From assembly GCA_023381515.1 (NCBI GenBank), contig JAMCQI010000010.1, positions 1 to 33,119 on the forward strand: 33,119 nucleotides of DNA. Reading direction: 5' to 3'. Position numbers and translations under genes: made by a program. This DNA comes from Chloroflexota bacterium (GTDB taxonomy: Bacteria > Chloroflexota > Anaerolineae > UBA4142). This document shows, in pieces, positions 1 through 8,037 of the stretch. Below the pieces are notes generated by a model. That model saw only the letters and a list, made by a program, of their open reading frames with translations, had not been told where the DNA came from and did not search any database. The first letter of the stretch is position 1, and every line of letters starts with the position of its first letter.

Positions 1-212
1 TGTCGCCGGCGACGGTAGCGGCGATCCAGGGGGGTTGGACGAGTCTGGTGATCGACCAGCAGGAGTGGCTGCAGGGTTATCTGCCGATTCTCCAGATCTG
101 CCTCACCAAGGTCTATGGCTTTTCCGGCTTGGACATCAACACGGGTGCGGGGTTTGTGGACAAGAGTAATGTTGCTTTCATTGCCCCCCTCGCTCAGAAG
201 AATATCCGATAA
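1..212 (+). CDS. Sugar ABC transporter substrate-binding protein, 3' fragment (5' end outside window)
   Basis: This is the last 69 codons of a periplasmic sugar-binding protein, read in frame from base 3 to a TAA at 210-212. Its protein is identical, residue for residue, to the C-terminus of the complete gene at 268-1353, so the two form a tandem pair. Bases 1-127 are identical to 1142-1268. From base 128 on, 21 of 28 sense codons plus the stop codon differ, all at the third position and none changing an amino acid. The sharp switch from perfect identity to heavy silent divergence points to gene conversion or to an assembly join at a shared repeat. The role is the same as the next gene: binding a sugar outside the membrane for the ABC permease. 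The rest of the gene lies upstream of the window. Confidence 0.85.
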   Translation, partial: SPATVAAIQGGWTSLVIDQQEWLQGYLPILQICLTKVYGFSGLDINTGAGFVDKSNVAFIAPLAQKNIR

Positions 213-267
213 TGAACAGTCAATGCTTGCCTGTTCGCTCTCGACACCAGAGGAGGAGATGTAACAA

Positions 268-1353
268 ATGAAAAAGCAACTGGTCTTTGCCTTGCTGGCA
301 TTGATTGGCATCGCGCTGTCCGCCGCCGCCCCTGTGGTTTCCGCAACTGCGGCGCCGGTGCCTGTTTCTGCACCTGCGGCGGTTGAGCTGAGCGCGCCTC
401 CCGCAGCTCCGGAGCAAGCGCCGGTGGCGCAAGCCACGGACAAGTGGTGCAGCAACGTGCGGATCGTCTTCTTCCCGGGCGGTCCCCAGGGCGGCGTCTT
501 TGCCGTGAACGTCTATAACGGGGCTGTCCAGGCGCAGAACGACCTGGGTCCCAAAGTGGATTATGTGTGGTCGAACTGGGACCCGCAGACGATGATCTCC
601 CAGTTCCGGACCTCGGCGGCGACCAAGCCGGACGGCATCGCCGTCATGGGGCATCCGGGCGACGAATCCTTTGACTCGCTGATCGACGATGCTGAGAAAC
701 AAGGGATCATCGTGACGAGTCAGAATACGCCCTTGCCCAAGGCGCAGGCGAAATATGCTGCCAACGGCTTTGGGTATGTGGGGGCGCAGTTGTACCAGGC
801 GGGTCACGATCTCGGGGTGGAAGCGTTCAAGCGGTCGGGCTTGAAGAAGGGAGATCGGGCGATGGTGTGGGGCTTGCTGTCCCAGCCGACCCGCGGGGAA
901 CGGACGAAAGGCGTCATGGATGCGCTGAAAGAAGCGGGGATGCAGGTAGATTACATCGAGATTGATGCGGCGACGAATGCGGACCCGGTGGCAGGGGTGC
1001 CGACGTTTGCGGCGTACGTGTCGTCGCACCCGGATGTCAAGCTGGTGGTGACGGATCACGGGGGCTTGACGGCGACAGCGCAGACGTACTTGTCGGCGGC
1101 GGGGAAGAAGCCGGGGGACATTTACCTGGCGGGGTTTGACCTGTCGCCGGCGACGGTAGCGGCGATCCAGGGGGGTTGGACGAGTCTGGTGATCGACCAG
1201 CAGGAGTGGCTGCAGGGTTATCTGCCGATTCTCCAGATCTGCCTCACCAAGGTCTATGGCTTTTCCGGGTTGGACATTAATACCGGCGCAGGCTTTGTGG
1301 ATAAGAGCAACGTGGCCTTTATCGCGCCTCTCGCCCAAAAGAACATTCGCTAG
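268..1353 (+). CDS. Sugar ABC transporter substrate-binding protein (type-I periplasmic binding fold)
   Basis: A 361-aa exported sugar-binding protein of the ribose/xylose type (Peripla_BP_4-like). The N-terminus (MKKQLVFALLALIGIALSAA) is a typical Sec signal. A Pro/Ala-rich linker follows to about residue 57. There is no lipobox Cys, so it is probably a soluble or otherwise tethered protein. The mature part starts near DKWCSNVRIVFFPGGPQGG and alternates beta strands and helices as in type-I binding proteins; VVTDHGG and LAGFDLSP resemble the second-lobe strands of sugar binders. The ATG is supported by an AGGAGG-type ribosome site about 10 nt upstream. It is followed after 69 nt by its ATPase and then its permease, forming a full importer. 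The araBDA genes downstream suggest a pentose or pentose derivative as ligand, but the ligand itself cannot be read from sequence. Confidence 0.9.
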   Translation: MKKQLVFALLALIGIALSAAAPVVSATAAPVPVSAPAAVELSAPPAAPEQAPVAQATDKWCSNVRIVFFPGGPQGGVFAVNVYNGAVQAQNDLGPKVDYVWSNWDPQTMISQFRTSAATKPDGIAVMGHPGDESFDSLIDDAEKQGIIVTSQNTPLPKAQAKYAANGFGYVGAQLYQAGHDLGVEAFKRSGLKKGDRAMVWGLLSQPTRGERTKGVMDALKEAGMQVDYIEIDAATNADPVAGVPTFAAYVSSHPDVKLVVTDHGGLTATAQTYLSAAGKKPGDIYLAGFDLSPATVAAIQGGWTSLVIDQQEWLQGYLPILQICLTKVYGFSGLDINTGAGFVDKSNVAFIAPLAQKNIR

Positions 1354-1368
1354 GTTCGTGTGAAGGTT

Positions 1369-1397
1369 GACAGGCCTCGCTCAAGGCGAGGCCTGTC
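1369..1397 (+). promoter_or_regulatory. Intercistronic hairpin after the binding-protein gene
   Basis: A perfect 12-bp inverted repeat (GACAGGCCTCGC / GCGAGGCCTGTC) with a 5-nt loop lies between the binding-protein stop and the ATPase start. There is no T-run after it, so it is unlikely to be a full terminator. Hairpins at this place in ABC sugar operons commonly protect the upstream mRNA or partly attenuate, so that the binding protein is made in excess over the membrane components. That role here is inferred from position. Confidence 0.6.
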
Positions 1398-1422
1398 CGG
1401 TCTATCCGACAGGAGAGGGCTT

Positions 1423-2202
1423 ATGGATGATATCCTCCAATTGAAAAACGTCTCCAAGACCTTTGGCGAGGTCGCCGCGCTTCACAAAATCAATTTCGAG
1501 GTTGGCGCGAACGAGATCGTCGGCCTGCTCGGCGACAATGGCGCGGGCAAGTCTACGCTGGTCAAGATCATTACGGGCTATCATCCGCCGGACCCGGGCG
1601 GTGAAATCTACTGGAAAGGTAGAAAGGTGGACCACCTGTCCGTGGCCAAGGCGCGCGACCTGGGGATCGAGGTCGTCTATCAGGAGCGCGCGCTCGCCGA
1701 TCAACAATCCCTGTGGCGCAATATTTTCATGGGACGGGAGCTGACAAACCGTTGGGGGGTCCTCGACCTCGGCGGGATGCGGAACGAGACGCAGAAATTG
1801 ATGAATACCATGATGGGGTTCACCTCCGCCGCCGTCACTCCCGATTCGGTCGTCAAGACGTTTTCCGGCGGAGAGCGGCAGGGGGTTGCGATTACACGCG
1901 CGCTCTATTTCCAGGCGGAGCTCATCATCCTCGATGAACCGACGATGGGGTTGTCCCTTTCCGAGACGAAAAAGTGCCTCGACTTTGTCGAGGGGATCAA
2001 GAAAGCCGGCAAGTCGGCCATCTTCATCGATCACAACATCTTTCATGTCCACCCGGTCGCGGATAGAATAGTAATCCTGGACCGCGGCACCATCGCCGGT
2101 CAATTCAAAAAGAATCAATTGACGGTTGATGCTTTGATTGACCGGTTGCAGCGTCTGGCTCACACCGGGACTCTGGATATCAGTCCTCAGACGGCAGCGT
2201 AG
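1423..2202 (+). CDS. Sugar ABC transporter ATP-binding protein (single ATPase domain)
   Basis: A 259-aa ABC ATPase that energises sugar import. Visible motifs are Walker A GDNGAGKST (Lys43), signature FSGGERQ (about 147-153), Walker B LIILDEP (Asp171-Glu172) and the H-loop FIDHN (His204). RbsA/XylG/AraG-type sugar ATPases usually carry two fused ATPase domains in about 500 aa. This protein has one, as in the FrcA type, and would act as a homodimer on the cytoplasmic face of the permease. An upstream GTG at 1360 would also keep the frame open. I prefer the ATG at 1423 because it follows a good AGGAGAGGG ribosome site, and the upstream codons lie within the intercistronic hairpin and do not look like protein. 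The permease starts 16 nt downstream. Confidence 0.92.
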   Translation: MDDILQLKNVSKTFGEVAALHKINFEVGANEIVGLLGDNGAGKSTLVKIITGYHPPDPGGEIYWKGRKVDHLSVAKARDLGIEVVYQERALADQQSLWRNIFMGRELTNRWGVLDLGGMRNETQKLMNTMMGFTSAAVTPDSVVKTFSGGERQGVAITRALYFQAELIILDEPTMGLSLSETKKCLDFVEGIKKAGKSAIFIDHNIFHVHPVADRIVILDRGTIAGQFKKNQLTVDALIDRLQRLAHTGTLDISPQTAA

Positions 2203-2218
2203 GGAGGGAGACGATCAT

Positions 2219-3238
2219 ATGAATTCTGCGATTGAAGCTGAAGCCAAACGTCCCCAAGCGCCCGCGGTGCGCCGGCATCCTCTCGCTAGATGGGCGCGCC
2301 GGTATGCTCTTCAAATCGGCACCGTCGGGGTCGCCTTCGTCATCTGGTTAGTCTTCGTGATCGCCGCGCCCACTACCTTTCTGTCGTTCAACATCTATAA
2401 CGCGCTGCTCGTGACGACGCCCTACTTTGCCATGGTCGCGATCCCTTTGACTCTGGTGATCATTGCGGCAGAGATCGATCTGTCTTTTGGCTCGATCATG
2501 GCGTGGGGGATGACGGGCTTTGACGTTGTCTACCTGAACACTCAGAACTTTTGGCTCGGTTTTGTCGCCTGCCTCCTATTCGGACTGATGGCCGGACTCA
2601 TCAACGGCCTCATCGTCGTCAAGGTCGGCGTCCCTTCGCTCGTCGCGACGATCGGCACGCAGTTCTTTTGGGCGGGTGCGGTGCTCGTCGTCACGAACGC
2701 TCAGGGCATCGGACTCACCTTCCTGCAGGGCTCGATCTTGCACGAGGGGCTGGTCGGCCGGGTCGGCGGTGCGCTTCCGATGCAGTTCATCTGGATGATC
2801 ATCATCGCGATTATCGTATGGTTCCTCTTGAATCGTACGCAATTCGGCGCCCACGTGTTTCTCACCGGGGATAACGTCGACAGTGCGCGCCTGATGGGCG
2901 TGAACGTCGACCGCGTCAAAATCACATGCTTCGCTCTCGTCGGTCTGGCCGCAGCGTTTGCGGGTTTTGTGCAGAGCGTCGACCTCCTCTTCTTCTGGCC
3001 GACGATGGGACAAGGCAACTTTTTGAATACGTTGGCGGCTGTGTTTCTGGGCGGTACTTCGGTCTTTGGCGGCACCGGCACCATCTTTGGCACTTTTGTC
3101 GCTTCCTTCATCATCAATGCAATCAATCCGGGCATTGTCGCCGCGGGTCTCACGCAGTACTACACCCAGGTCATTTACGGGTTTATCGTCGTCGTTTCGA
3201 TTGCCTTGCAGGCGCTCCTCAGAAGGAGGTTGAGCTAG
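2219..3238 (+). CDS. Sugar ABC transporter permease (RbsC/XylH-type)
   Basis: A 339-aa inner-membrane permease of the BPD_transp_2 family (ribose/xylose/galactose type). After a basic N-terminus of about 35 residues there are eight to ten hydrophobic segments. The family hallmark is visible as LVIIAAEIDLSFGSIMAWG, matching the IDLSxGS loop of RbsC-like permeases, and a late FLGGTSVFGGTGTIFGT stretch matches the conserved GG-rich coupling region. It pairs with the ATPase and the binding protein(s) just upstream. The start ATG has a GGGAGGGAG ribosome site. Only one permease gene is present, so a homodimeric channel is expected. Substrate specificity is not visible; the operon context argues for a pentose-related sugar. 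Confidence 0.93.
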   Translation: MNSAIEAEAKRPQAPAVRRHPLARWARRYALQIGTVGVAFVIWLVFVIAAPTTFLSFNIYNALLVTTPYFAMVAIPLTLVIIAAEIDLSFGSIMAWGMTGFDVVYLNTQNFWLGFVACLLFGLMAGLINGLIVVKVGVPSLVATIGTQFFWAGAVLVVTNAQGIGLTFLQGSILHEGLVGRVGGALPMQFIWMIIIAIIVWFLLNRTQFGAHVFLTGDNVDSARLMGVNVDRVKITCFALVGLAAAFAGFVQSVDLLFFWPTMGQGNFLNTLAAVFLGGTSVFGGTGTIFGTFVASFIINAINPGIVAAGLTQYYTQVIYGFIVVVSIALQALLRRRLS

Positions 3239-3253
3239 ATCCAGGGGGGGAGG

Positions 3254-4402
3254 ATGAACTCGCGCGAACGCGTCTCGCACGCACTCAATCACCAGGAGCC
3301 GGATCGCGTACCCATCGACCTGGGCGCGACGATTGTCTCCTCGATTTCCCAGACCAGTTACGTCGAGCTCAAAAAGCATCTCGGCATGCCGCTCGAACAG
3401 ATCAAGATGCTCGACTATATCCAGCAGCTCCCGTATGTGGACGACGCGCTCCTTCAGCGCTTTGGCGTCGATTTCCGGCTTGTGCAGCTGCCTGCGGCCA
3501 CCGCACCTGGCCTCCAGATCTTTGAGGAGGGCAACTATTACGCCTTTACGGACCGCTGGGGCTCCAAGTTGCACATGCCTAAAGAGGGGGGCCTCTATTT
3601 TGATTGGGTGGATTTTCCTATCAAGGAACCGACCCTTACAGCCCTTGACCATTATGCGTGGCCCGCGCCCGATCCTCCGGAGTTGAATGCTCAGCTCGGC
3701 GAGCAGGCCCGGTACCTTTACGAGCACACCGATTATGCGCTCGTTGGCTCCGGGGTCATCGGAGGCGGCATCTTTGAGCAGCCGGCGCGCGTCATGGGGC
3801 TCGAGAATTTCCTGATGGCTCTCGTGTCCGAACCTCGCTTTGCGGACCGGCTGATGGAGCAGATTACGGATATCTACATCGAGTCGAGCACCCGCTACCT
3901 CGACGAGGTGGGCAAGTATATCCAGGTCTTTACCTATTGGGACGATGTGAATACCCAGAGCGGCTGGCTGATCCGTCCCGAAACCTATCGCGCCATGATT
4001 AAACCGAAACAACGGCGATTGGTAGATGCCATCAAGAAAAAGACGGATGCCAAGATCTTTTTCCACGGCTGCGGCGCGGTCTTTGATCTGATTCCCGACC
4101 TCATCGACGTGGGCTTTGACATTCTCAACCCGGTCCAGGTCTCTGCCAAGGGGATGGATACGCGGAAACTGAAACAGACCTACGGCCGCGACATCACTTT
4201 CTGGGGAGGGGGCGTCGATACGCAGCATGTGCTGCCTTTTGGCACGCCGGCAGAGGTCGCCGAGGAGGCCAAGCGGCGGATTGACGATCTCGCCCCCGGG
4301 GGCGGCTTCGTGTTCGCGGCCGTTCACAATATCCAGGCGTTTGTGCCGCCGGAAAATATCGTCGCCTTGTTCGATACCGCACAGGAGTACGGAAAATACT
4401 AG
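3254..4402 (+). CDS. UroD-superfamily protein 1, probable corrinoid-dependent methyltransferase
   Basis: A 382-aa TIM-barrel protein of the uroporphyrinogen decarboxylase superfamily (COG0407-like; typical start MNSRERVSHALNHQEPDRVP). True haem-pathway UroD would not sit in a sugar operon. The subfamily that includes MtaA/MtbA moves methyl groups to and from corrinoid proteins using a zinc ion. The His-x-Cys zinc motif of those enzymes is present as FFHGCG (His271, Cys273). The third ligand, Cys in MtaA, aligns by eye with His358 in AAVHNI. The next gene, 9 nt away, encodes the corrinoid protein, so a methyltransfer role is strongly suggested: either substrate to corrinoid or corrinoid to final acceptor. 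Which of the two is unknown. The ribosome site is GGGGGGAGG. Confidence 0.8.
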   Translation: MNSRERVSHALNHQEPDRVPIDLGATIVSSISQTSYVELKKHLGMPLEQIKMLDYIQQLPYVDDALLQRFGVDFRLVQLPAATAPGLQIFEEGNYYAFTDRWGSKLHMPKEGGLYFDWVDFPIKEPTLTALDHYAWPAPDPPELNAQLGEQARYLYEHTDYALVGSGVIGGGIFEQPARVMGLENFLMALVSEPRFADRLMEQITDIYIESSTRYLDEVGKYIQVFTYWDDVNTQSGWLIRPETYRAMIKPKQRRLVDAIKKKTDAKIFFHGCGAVFDLIPDLIDVGFDILNPVQVSAKGMDTRKLKQTYGRDITFWGGGVDTQHVLPFGTPAEVAEEAKRRIDDLAPGGGFVFAAVHNIQAFVPPENIVALFDTAQEYGKY

Positions 4403-4411
4403 AGGAAAAAC

Positions 4412-5071
4412 ATGGAACCGAATCTGCAAACTATCTTTGACGGGATTGTGGATGGGAACGCTCCGCTCGTTCGCGAAAAGGTAACCGAGGCGCTCGGGGC
4501 CGGTTTGGAGCCCGCCACAATCCTCAACCAAGCGATGGTTGCAGCAATGGCCGAGGTCGGTCGCCGTTTTGAAGGTGGCGAGTACTATGTGCCGGACATG
4601 CTGGTCGCGGCACGCGCCATGCGGACCGGGACTGAGATTCTAAAGCCGCGGCTGCAGCTAGACCCGGTCCGTTCCGCTGGCAAGGCCGTGATCGGCACGG
4701 TCAAAGGCGATTTGCACGACATTGGCAAGAACTTGGTGGGCATGATGCTCGAAGGGGCAGGCTTCGAGATCGTCGATCTCGGCACCGATGTGGCGCCGGA
4801 CAAGTTTGTAGACGCGGTCCGCGCGAGCGGGGCTACGCTCATCGGCATGTCCGCGCTCCTGACGACGACGATGCCGAACATGAAAAGCGTGATCGAGGCG
4901 CTCGAGAAAGCGGGCGTCCGCGCGCAAGTCAAGGTGATGGTCGGGGGCGCCCCGCTGACGGCCGAGTATGCCCGGCAGATCGGGGCGGATGGATTTGCTT
5001 CGGATGCGAGCCGCGCTGTCACGCTCGCCCAAACGCTGAACGCCGGCTTACCGTCCTCTTCCATGGCTTGA
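4412..5071 (+). CDS. Corrinoid (cobalamin-binding) methyltransfer protein, MtaC/MtbC/MttC-like
   Basis: A 219-aa cytoplasmic methyl-carrier protein. Residues 1-82 form the helical B12-binding cap domain (ending near PDMLVAARAMRTGTEILKPR). Residues 90-215 form the Rossmann-like cobalamin domain with the diagnostic D-x-H-x-x-G motif as DLHDIG (Asp100, His102, Gly105), where His102 is the lower cobalt ligand. The later MSALLTTTMPNMK and VMVGGAPLT segments are the usual S-x-L and GG nucleotide-loop motifs. Length and architecture match corrinoid proteins of methanol, methylamine and methoxy-compound demethylation. It is flanked by two UroD-type genes, the expected arrangement of a methyltransferase I / carrier / methyltransferase II set. 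No reductive-activation protein (RamA/RACo type) is encoded in this window. Confidence 0.93.
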   Translation: MEPNLQTIFDGIVDGNAPLVREKVTEALGAGLEPATILNQAMVAAMAEVGRRFEGGEYYVPDMLVAARAMRTGTEILKPRLQLDPVRSAGKAVIGTVKGDLHDIGKNLVGMMLEGAGFEIVDLGTDVAPDKFVDAVRASGATLIGMSALLTTTMPNMKSVIEALEKAGVRAQVKVMVGGAPLTAEYARQIGADGFASDASRAVTLAQTLNAGLPSSSMA

Positions 5072-5138
5072 CTTGCTCGCCGGCGACGGCGGTTCCATTG
5101 CAGGTGACTCGCCGGTGCCGGCCGAGGAGAATGCGTTC

Positions 5139-6254
5139 ATGAGACACCGCGACCGCGTCCTCACCGCGCTCAGCCACCAAGCCCCGGACCGCTGCCCAAT
5201 GCAGATCAGTTTCACGCCCGAGTTCGCCGATCGGCTCAAGGCGAACCTGCAGGTCCAGGGCCGCGGGTTGCACAATCCGCATGGCGGCGGGAATACCTAT
5301 GAGCTGGAGCGCTTGCTCGACCAGGATATGCTTCTCACATCCGTGGGCTGGGTCAACGGCTATTATGCTCCCGGTTACCAGGACGTGGAATCCTACACGG
5401 ATGAGTGGGGTGTGCTGTGGAAATGTGTGCAGTACACCACTCGCTTTGGGGAGGGGAAATACACCGAACCGTTCGGCCATCCGCTCGGGGAGGATGCCGC
5501 CGTCGAAACCTATCGAGCACCCGATCCCCATCGACCCGAATTGTACACGGAAGCGGCGCGCGTCATCCACGATTTTGCAGACGAGTATTGGATCGTCGGC
5601 GTCGTCCCGACCACGATCTTTGAATCTGCCTGGGCGCTGCGGGGCTATGACCGCCTGATGATGGACCTGCTCCTCAATCCGGACCTCGCGAATGGCATCC
5701 TTGATTTCACCTATCGCTATCACCGGGTCGCTACCCAGGAACTGGTCGAAATGGGCGTGGACATGGTCTGGCTCGGCGACGACTTTGGAGCGCAGAAATC
5801 CATGCTCGTGTCGCCAGCCACCTGGCGCCGCTATTTCAAGCCGCGCATGGCCCACCTGATCGCGTCGCTGAAAAGCATCAACCCTCAGGTCAAGATCGCC
5901 TATCACTCGGACGGCAATATCTACCCCATCATCCCCGACCTCGTCGAAATCGGCCTGGATGTTCTGAACCCGGTCCAGCCCGCCGCGATGGATCCCGCGA
6001 AACTCAAAAAGGATTTCGGAGACCGGCTCTGTTTCTGGGGATCGATTGACTTGCAGCACACGCTGCCTTACGGCACTCCGGCCGATGTGGCCGCCGAGGT
6101 GCGGACTCGGATCGATACCATCGGCCGGGACGGCGGGCTCATCATCGGACCCACGCACAATGTCCAGTTGGATACTCCGCTAGAGAATTTCTGGGCAATG
6201 GTGGAGACGATCAAATCGACCAACACATCGGGAGCCACACATGCAGTATCGTGA
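5139..6254 (+). CDS. UroD-superfamily protein 2, variant metal site
   Basis: A 371-aa second UroD/MtaA-like TIM barrel. The frame is open from 5073, but the ATG at 5139 gives the family-typical start MRHRDRVLTALSHQAPDRCP and has a GAGGAG ribosome site 9 nt upstream. The region matching the His-x-Cys zinc motif reads AYHSDGN (His256, Asp258), so Cys is replaced by Asp; the C-terminal motif is GPTHNVQLDTP (His340). This protein therefore lacks both thiolate ligands of MtaA-type enzymes and should have different metal or substrate chemistry from proteins 1 and 3. It could be the substrate-side methyltransferase, binding an ether or sugar rather than a thiol, but that is inference. Its stop overlaps the start of the reductase gene by 14 nt, so translation is probably coupled. 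Confidence 0.8.
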   Translation: MRHRDRVLTALSHQAPDRCPMQISFTPEFADRLKANLQVQGRGLHNPHGGGNTYELERLLDQDMLLTSVGWVNGYYAPGYQDVESYTDEWGVLWKCVQYTTRFGEGKYTEPFGHPLGEDAAVETYRAPDPHRPELYTEAARVIHDFADEYWIVGVVPTTIFESAWALRGYDRLMMDLLLNPDLANGILDFTYRYHRVATQELVEMGVDMVWLGDDFGAQKSMLVSPATWRRYFKPRMAHLIASLKSINPQVKIAYHSDGNIYPIIPDLVEIGLDVLNPVQPAAMDPAKLKKDFGDRLCFWGSIDLQHTLPYGTPADVAAEVRTRIDTIGRDGGLIIGPTHNVQLDTPLENFWAMVETIKSTNTSGATHAVS

Positions 6255-7224
6255 ATTCGGTAGAACGGGCTGGCGAATCTCGACGGTCAGTTTCGGGACG
6301 TGGGCGATCGGGAGCGCGTGGGGAAGTGTGGACGACCGCGAGTCCTTTAATGCCCTGCTCCGCGCCGTGGATCTCGGCGTCAACTTTTTTGACACCGCGG
6401 ACGTCTACGGCGACGGTCACAGCGAGCAATTGCTGGCGCGACTCAAGCGGGAACGGCGCGAGACCATCCACATCGCCACGAAAGCAGGTCGCCGGCTCAA
6501 TCCACACGTCGCCGGCGGGTACAACCGTGAGAATCTGACGGCTTTTGTCGATCGCAGCTTGAAGAATCTCGAAACGGATGCCTTGGACCTTTTGCAGCTT
6601 CACTGTCCACCGACCGAGGTCTATTACATGCCGGAGACCTTTGGTATCCTGGATGATCTGGTCAAAGCGGGCAAAGTGCGCTACTATGGCGTGAGCGTCG
6701 AAAAAGTCGAGGAAGGGCTCAAGGCGATCGAATATTCCGGTGTGCAATCGGTCCAGATCATCTTCAACCTCTTTCGACAGCGTCCGGCGGAGCTCTTCTT
6801 CTCTCAGGCGCAGCGCCGCCGGGTCGGAATCCTGGCGCGTGTGCCCCTGTCGTCGGGAATGCTCTCTGGCAAAATGACGCGTGCCAGTACGTTTGCGTCG
6901 GACGATCACCGCGCTTTCAACCGGCATGGGGAATCCTTCGATCGGGGCGAGACCTTCTCGGGTGTGGATTTCGAATTGGGACTGCAGGGGGTCGACGAGC
7001 TTCGGCCGCTCGTTCCCCCCGGCTGGACGATGTCTCAGTTTGCGCTCCGCTGGATCCTGATGTTCGATGCAGTCACCGCCGCGATTCCGGGCGCCAAGCG
7101 CCCCGCTCAAGTCGAGGAAAACTGTCGCGCGGCAGACCTGGCTCCGCTTTCGGTGGCGACGATGAAGCAGGCCCGGGAGATCTACGATCGGCGCATCCGT
7201 GAACTCGTCCATCACTATTGGTAG
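6241..7224 (+). CDS. Aldo/keto reductase family oxidoreductase
   Basis: A 327-aa NAD(P)-dependent (beta/alpha)8-barrel oxidoreductase. The catalytic tetrad of the family is visible: Asp51 and Tyr56 in FFDTADVYGDGHSE, Lys81 in IHIATKAG, and His121 in LLQLHCPP. The start MQYREFGRTGWRISTVSFGT is typical of the COG0667-like subgroup that acts on sugars, aldoses and other aldehydes or ketones. It overlaps the upstream UroD-like gene by 14 nt and precedes the glycyl-radical activase by 9 nt, so it belongs to the same pathway. Plausible roles are oxidation or reduction of the imported sugar or of an aldehyde released by the radical enzyme. The precise substrate is not visible. Confidence 0.92.
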   Translation: MQYREFGRTGWRISTVSFGTWAIGSAWGSVDDRESFNALLRAVDLGVNFFDTADVYGDGHSEQLLARLKRERRETIHIATKAGRRLNPHVAGGYNRENLTAFVDRSLKNLETDALDLLQLHCPPTEVYYMPETFGILDDLVKAGKVRYYGVSVEKVEEGLKAIEYSGVQSVQIIFNLFRQRPAELFFSQAQRRRVGILARVPLSSGMLSGKMTRASTFASDDHRAFNRHGESFDRGETFSGVDFELGLQGVDELRPLVPPGWTMSQFALRWILMFDAVTAAIPGAKRPAQVEENCRAADLAPLSVATMKQAREIYDRRIRELVHHYW

Positions 7225-7233
7225 GAGAGTCGA

Positions 7234-8037
7234 GTGAGCAAGGGAGCCCCATCTGCGGCGCCGTCGACGGGTACCTCCGCCGCTGCACTTGGAATCGTCT
7301 TTGATATCCGCGAATTCACCGTGCACGACGGACCGGGCATCCGCACCACCGTATTCATGAAGGGTTGTCCTCTGCGCTGCGAATGGTGCCATAATCCTGA
7401 AGGGCAGTCCGTATCGCCGGAGGTCATGCGCGGGCCCGCTGGAGAGAGAATAACTGGGAGGGAATACTCCGCAGATCAACTCGCTGGAATTCTGAACAAG
7501 CAGGCCGCTATTCTCAGGGACAATGAAGGGGGCGTCACATTTTCGGGCGGGGAACCCCTCCTGCAGGCGGCGTTTGTCGCGGAGGTAATAGATCGGCTGG
7601 ACAGGGTCCATGTGCTCCTGGATACCTCAGGCTACTCGAGCGAGCCGGATTTCCGCCTGGTCGCCGAGCGCGCGGACCTCGTATTCTTTGACCTCAAGCT
7701 GATGGACCGCGAACGGCACCGGCGCTATACCGGGGCTTTCAATGATCTCATCCTGCACAATCTGCATGTGCTGAGTGAGATCGGCGTCCCTTTTGTGGCT
7801 CGTGTTCCCTTGGTGCCGGGTGTGACCGACGCCGACGAAAACCTTTCTGCCATCGCCGCCGCACTGCGCGGCTTGCGAGGCCTGCGGCGCGTCGACCTGC
7901 TCCCGTATAACAAGGCGGCCGGCGCCAAGTATCCTTTGGTCGGACGAGAGTTCATACCGCAGTACGACGAGGCACGCGAGCCGAATATCAACTTGCATCT
8001 CTTTCAGAGGGTGGATATTCCGGTGAGGGTAGCTTGA
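7234..8037 (+). CDS. Glycyl-radical enzyme activating protein (radical SAM)
   Basis: A 267-aa radical SAM activase that places the radical on the partner glycyl-radical enzyme. The [4Fe-4S] motif C-x3-C-x2-C is seen in FMKGCPLRCEWCHNPEGQ (Cys45, Cys49, Cys52), preceded by the activase signature EFTVHDGPGIRTTVF. GGVTFSGGEPLLQ is the SAM-binding GGE motif. Between Cys52 and that motif there are only about 40 residues with no cysteines, so the extra ferredoxin-like domain present in many dehydratase-type activases is missing, as in pyruvate formate-lyase activase. The gene starts with GTG. Its stop overlaps the TTG start of the radical enzyme by 4 nt, which fits coupled production of the pair. 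Confidence 0.95.
   Translation: MSKGAPSAAPSTGTSAAALGIVFDIREFTVHDGPGIRTTVFMKGCPLRCEWCHNPEGQSVSPEVMRGPAGERITGREYSADQLAGILNKQAAILRDNEGGVTFSGGEPLLQAAFVAEVIDRLDRVHVLLDTSGYSSEPDFRLVAERADLVFFDLKLMDRERHRRYTGAFNDLILHNLHVLSEIGVPFVARVPLVPGVTDADENLSAIAAALRGLRGLRRVDLLPYNKAAGAKYPLVGREFIPQYDEAREPNINLHLFQRVDIPVRVA

Noticed and set aside
220..1338. 372-aa minus-strand frame
   Set aside because: It is an Arg/His-rich shadow of the binding-protein gene; the + strand frame has the signal peptide and fold.
3254..4402. Haem-pathway uroporphyrinogen decarboxylase (hemE)
   Set aside because: The zinc-type HGC motif, the three paralogues and the adjacent B12 protein fit the methyltransferase branch, and no haem genes are nearby.
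2576..4531. 651-aa minus-strand frame
   Set aside because: It runs antisense to three clear + strand genes and has no recognisable motif.
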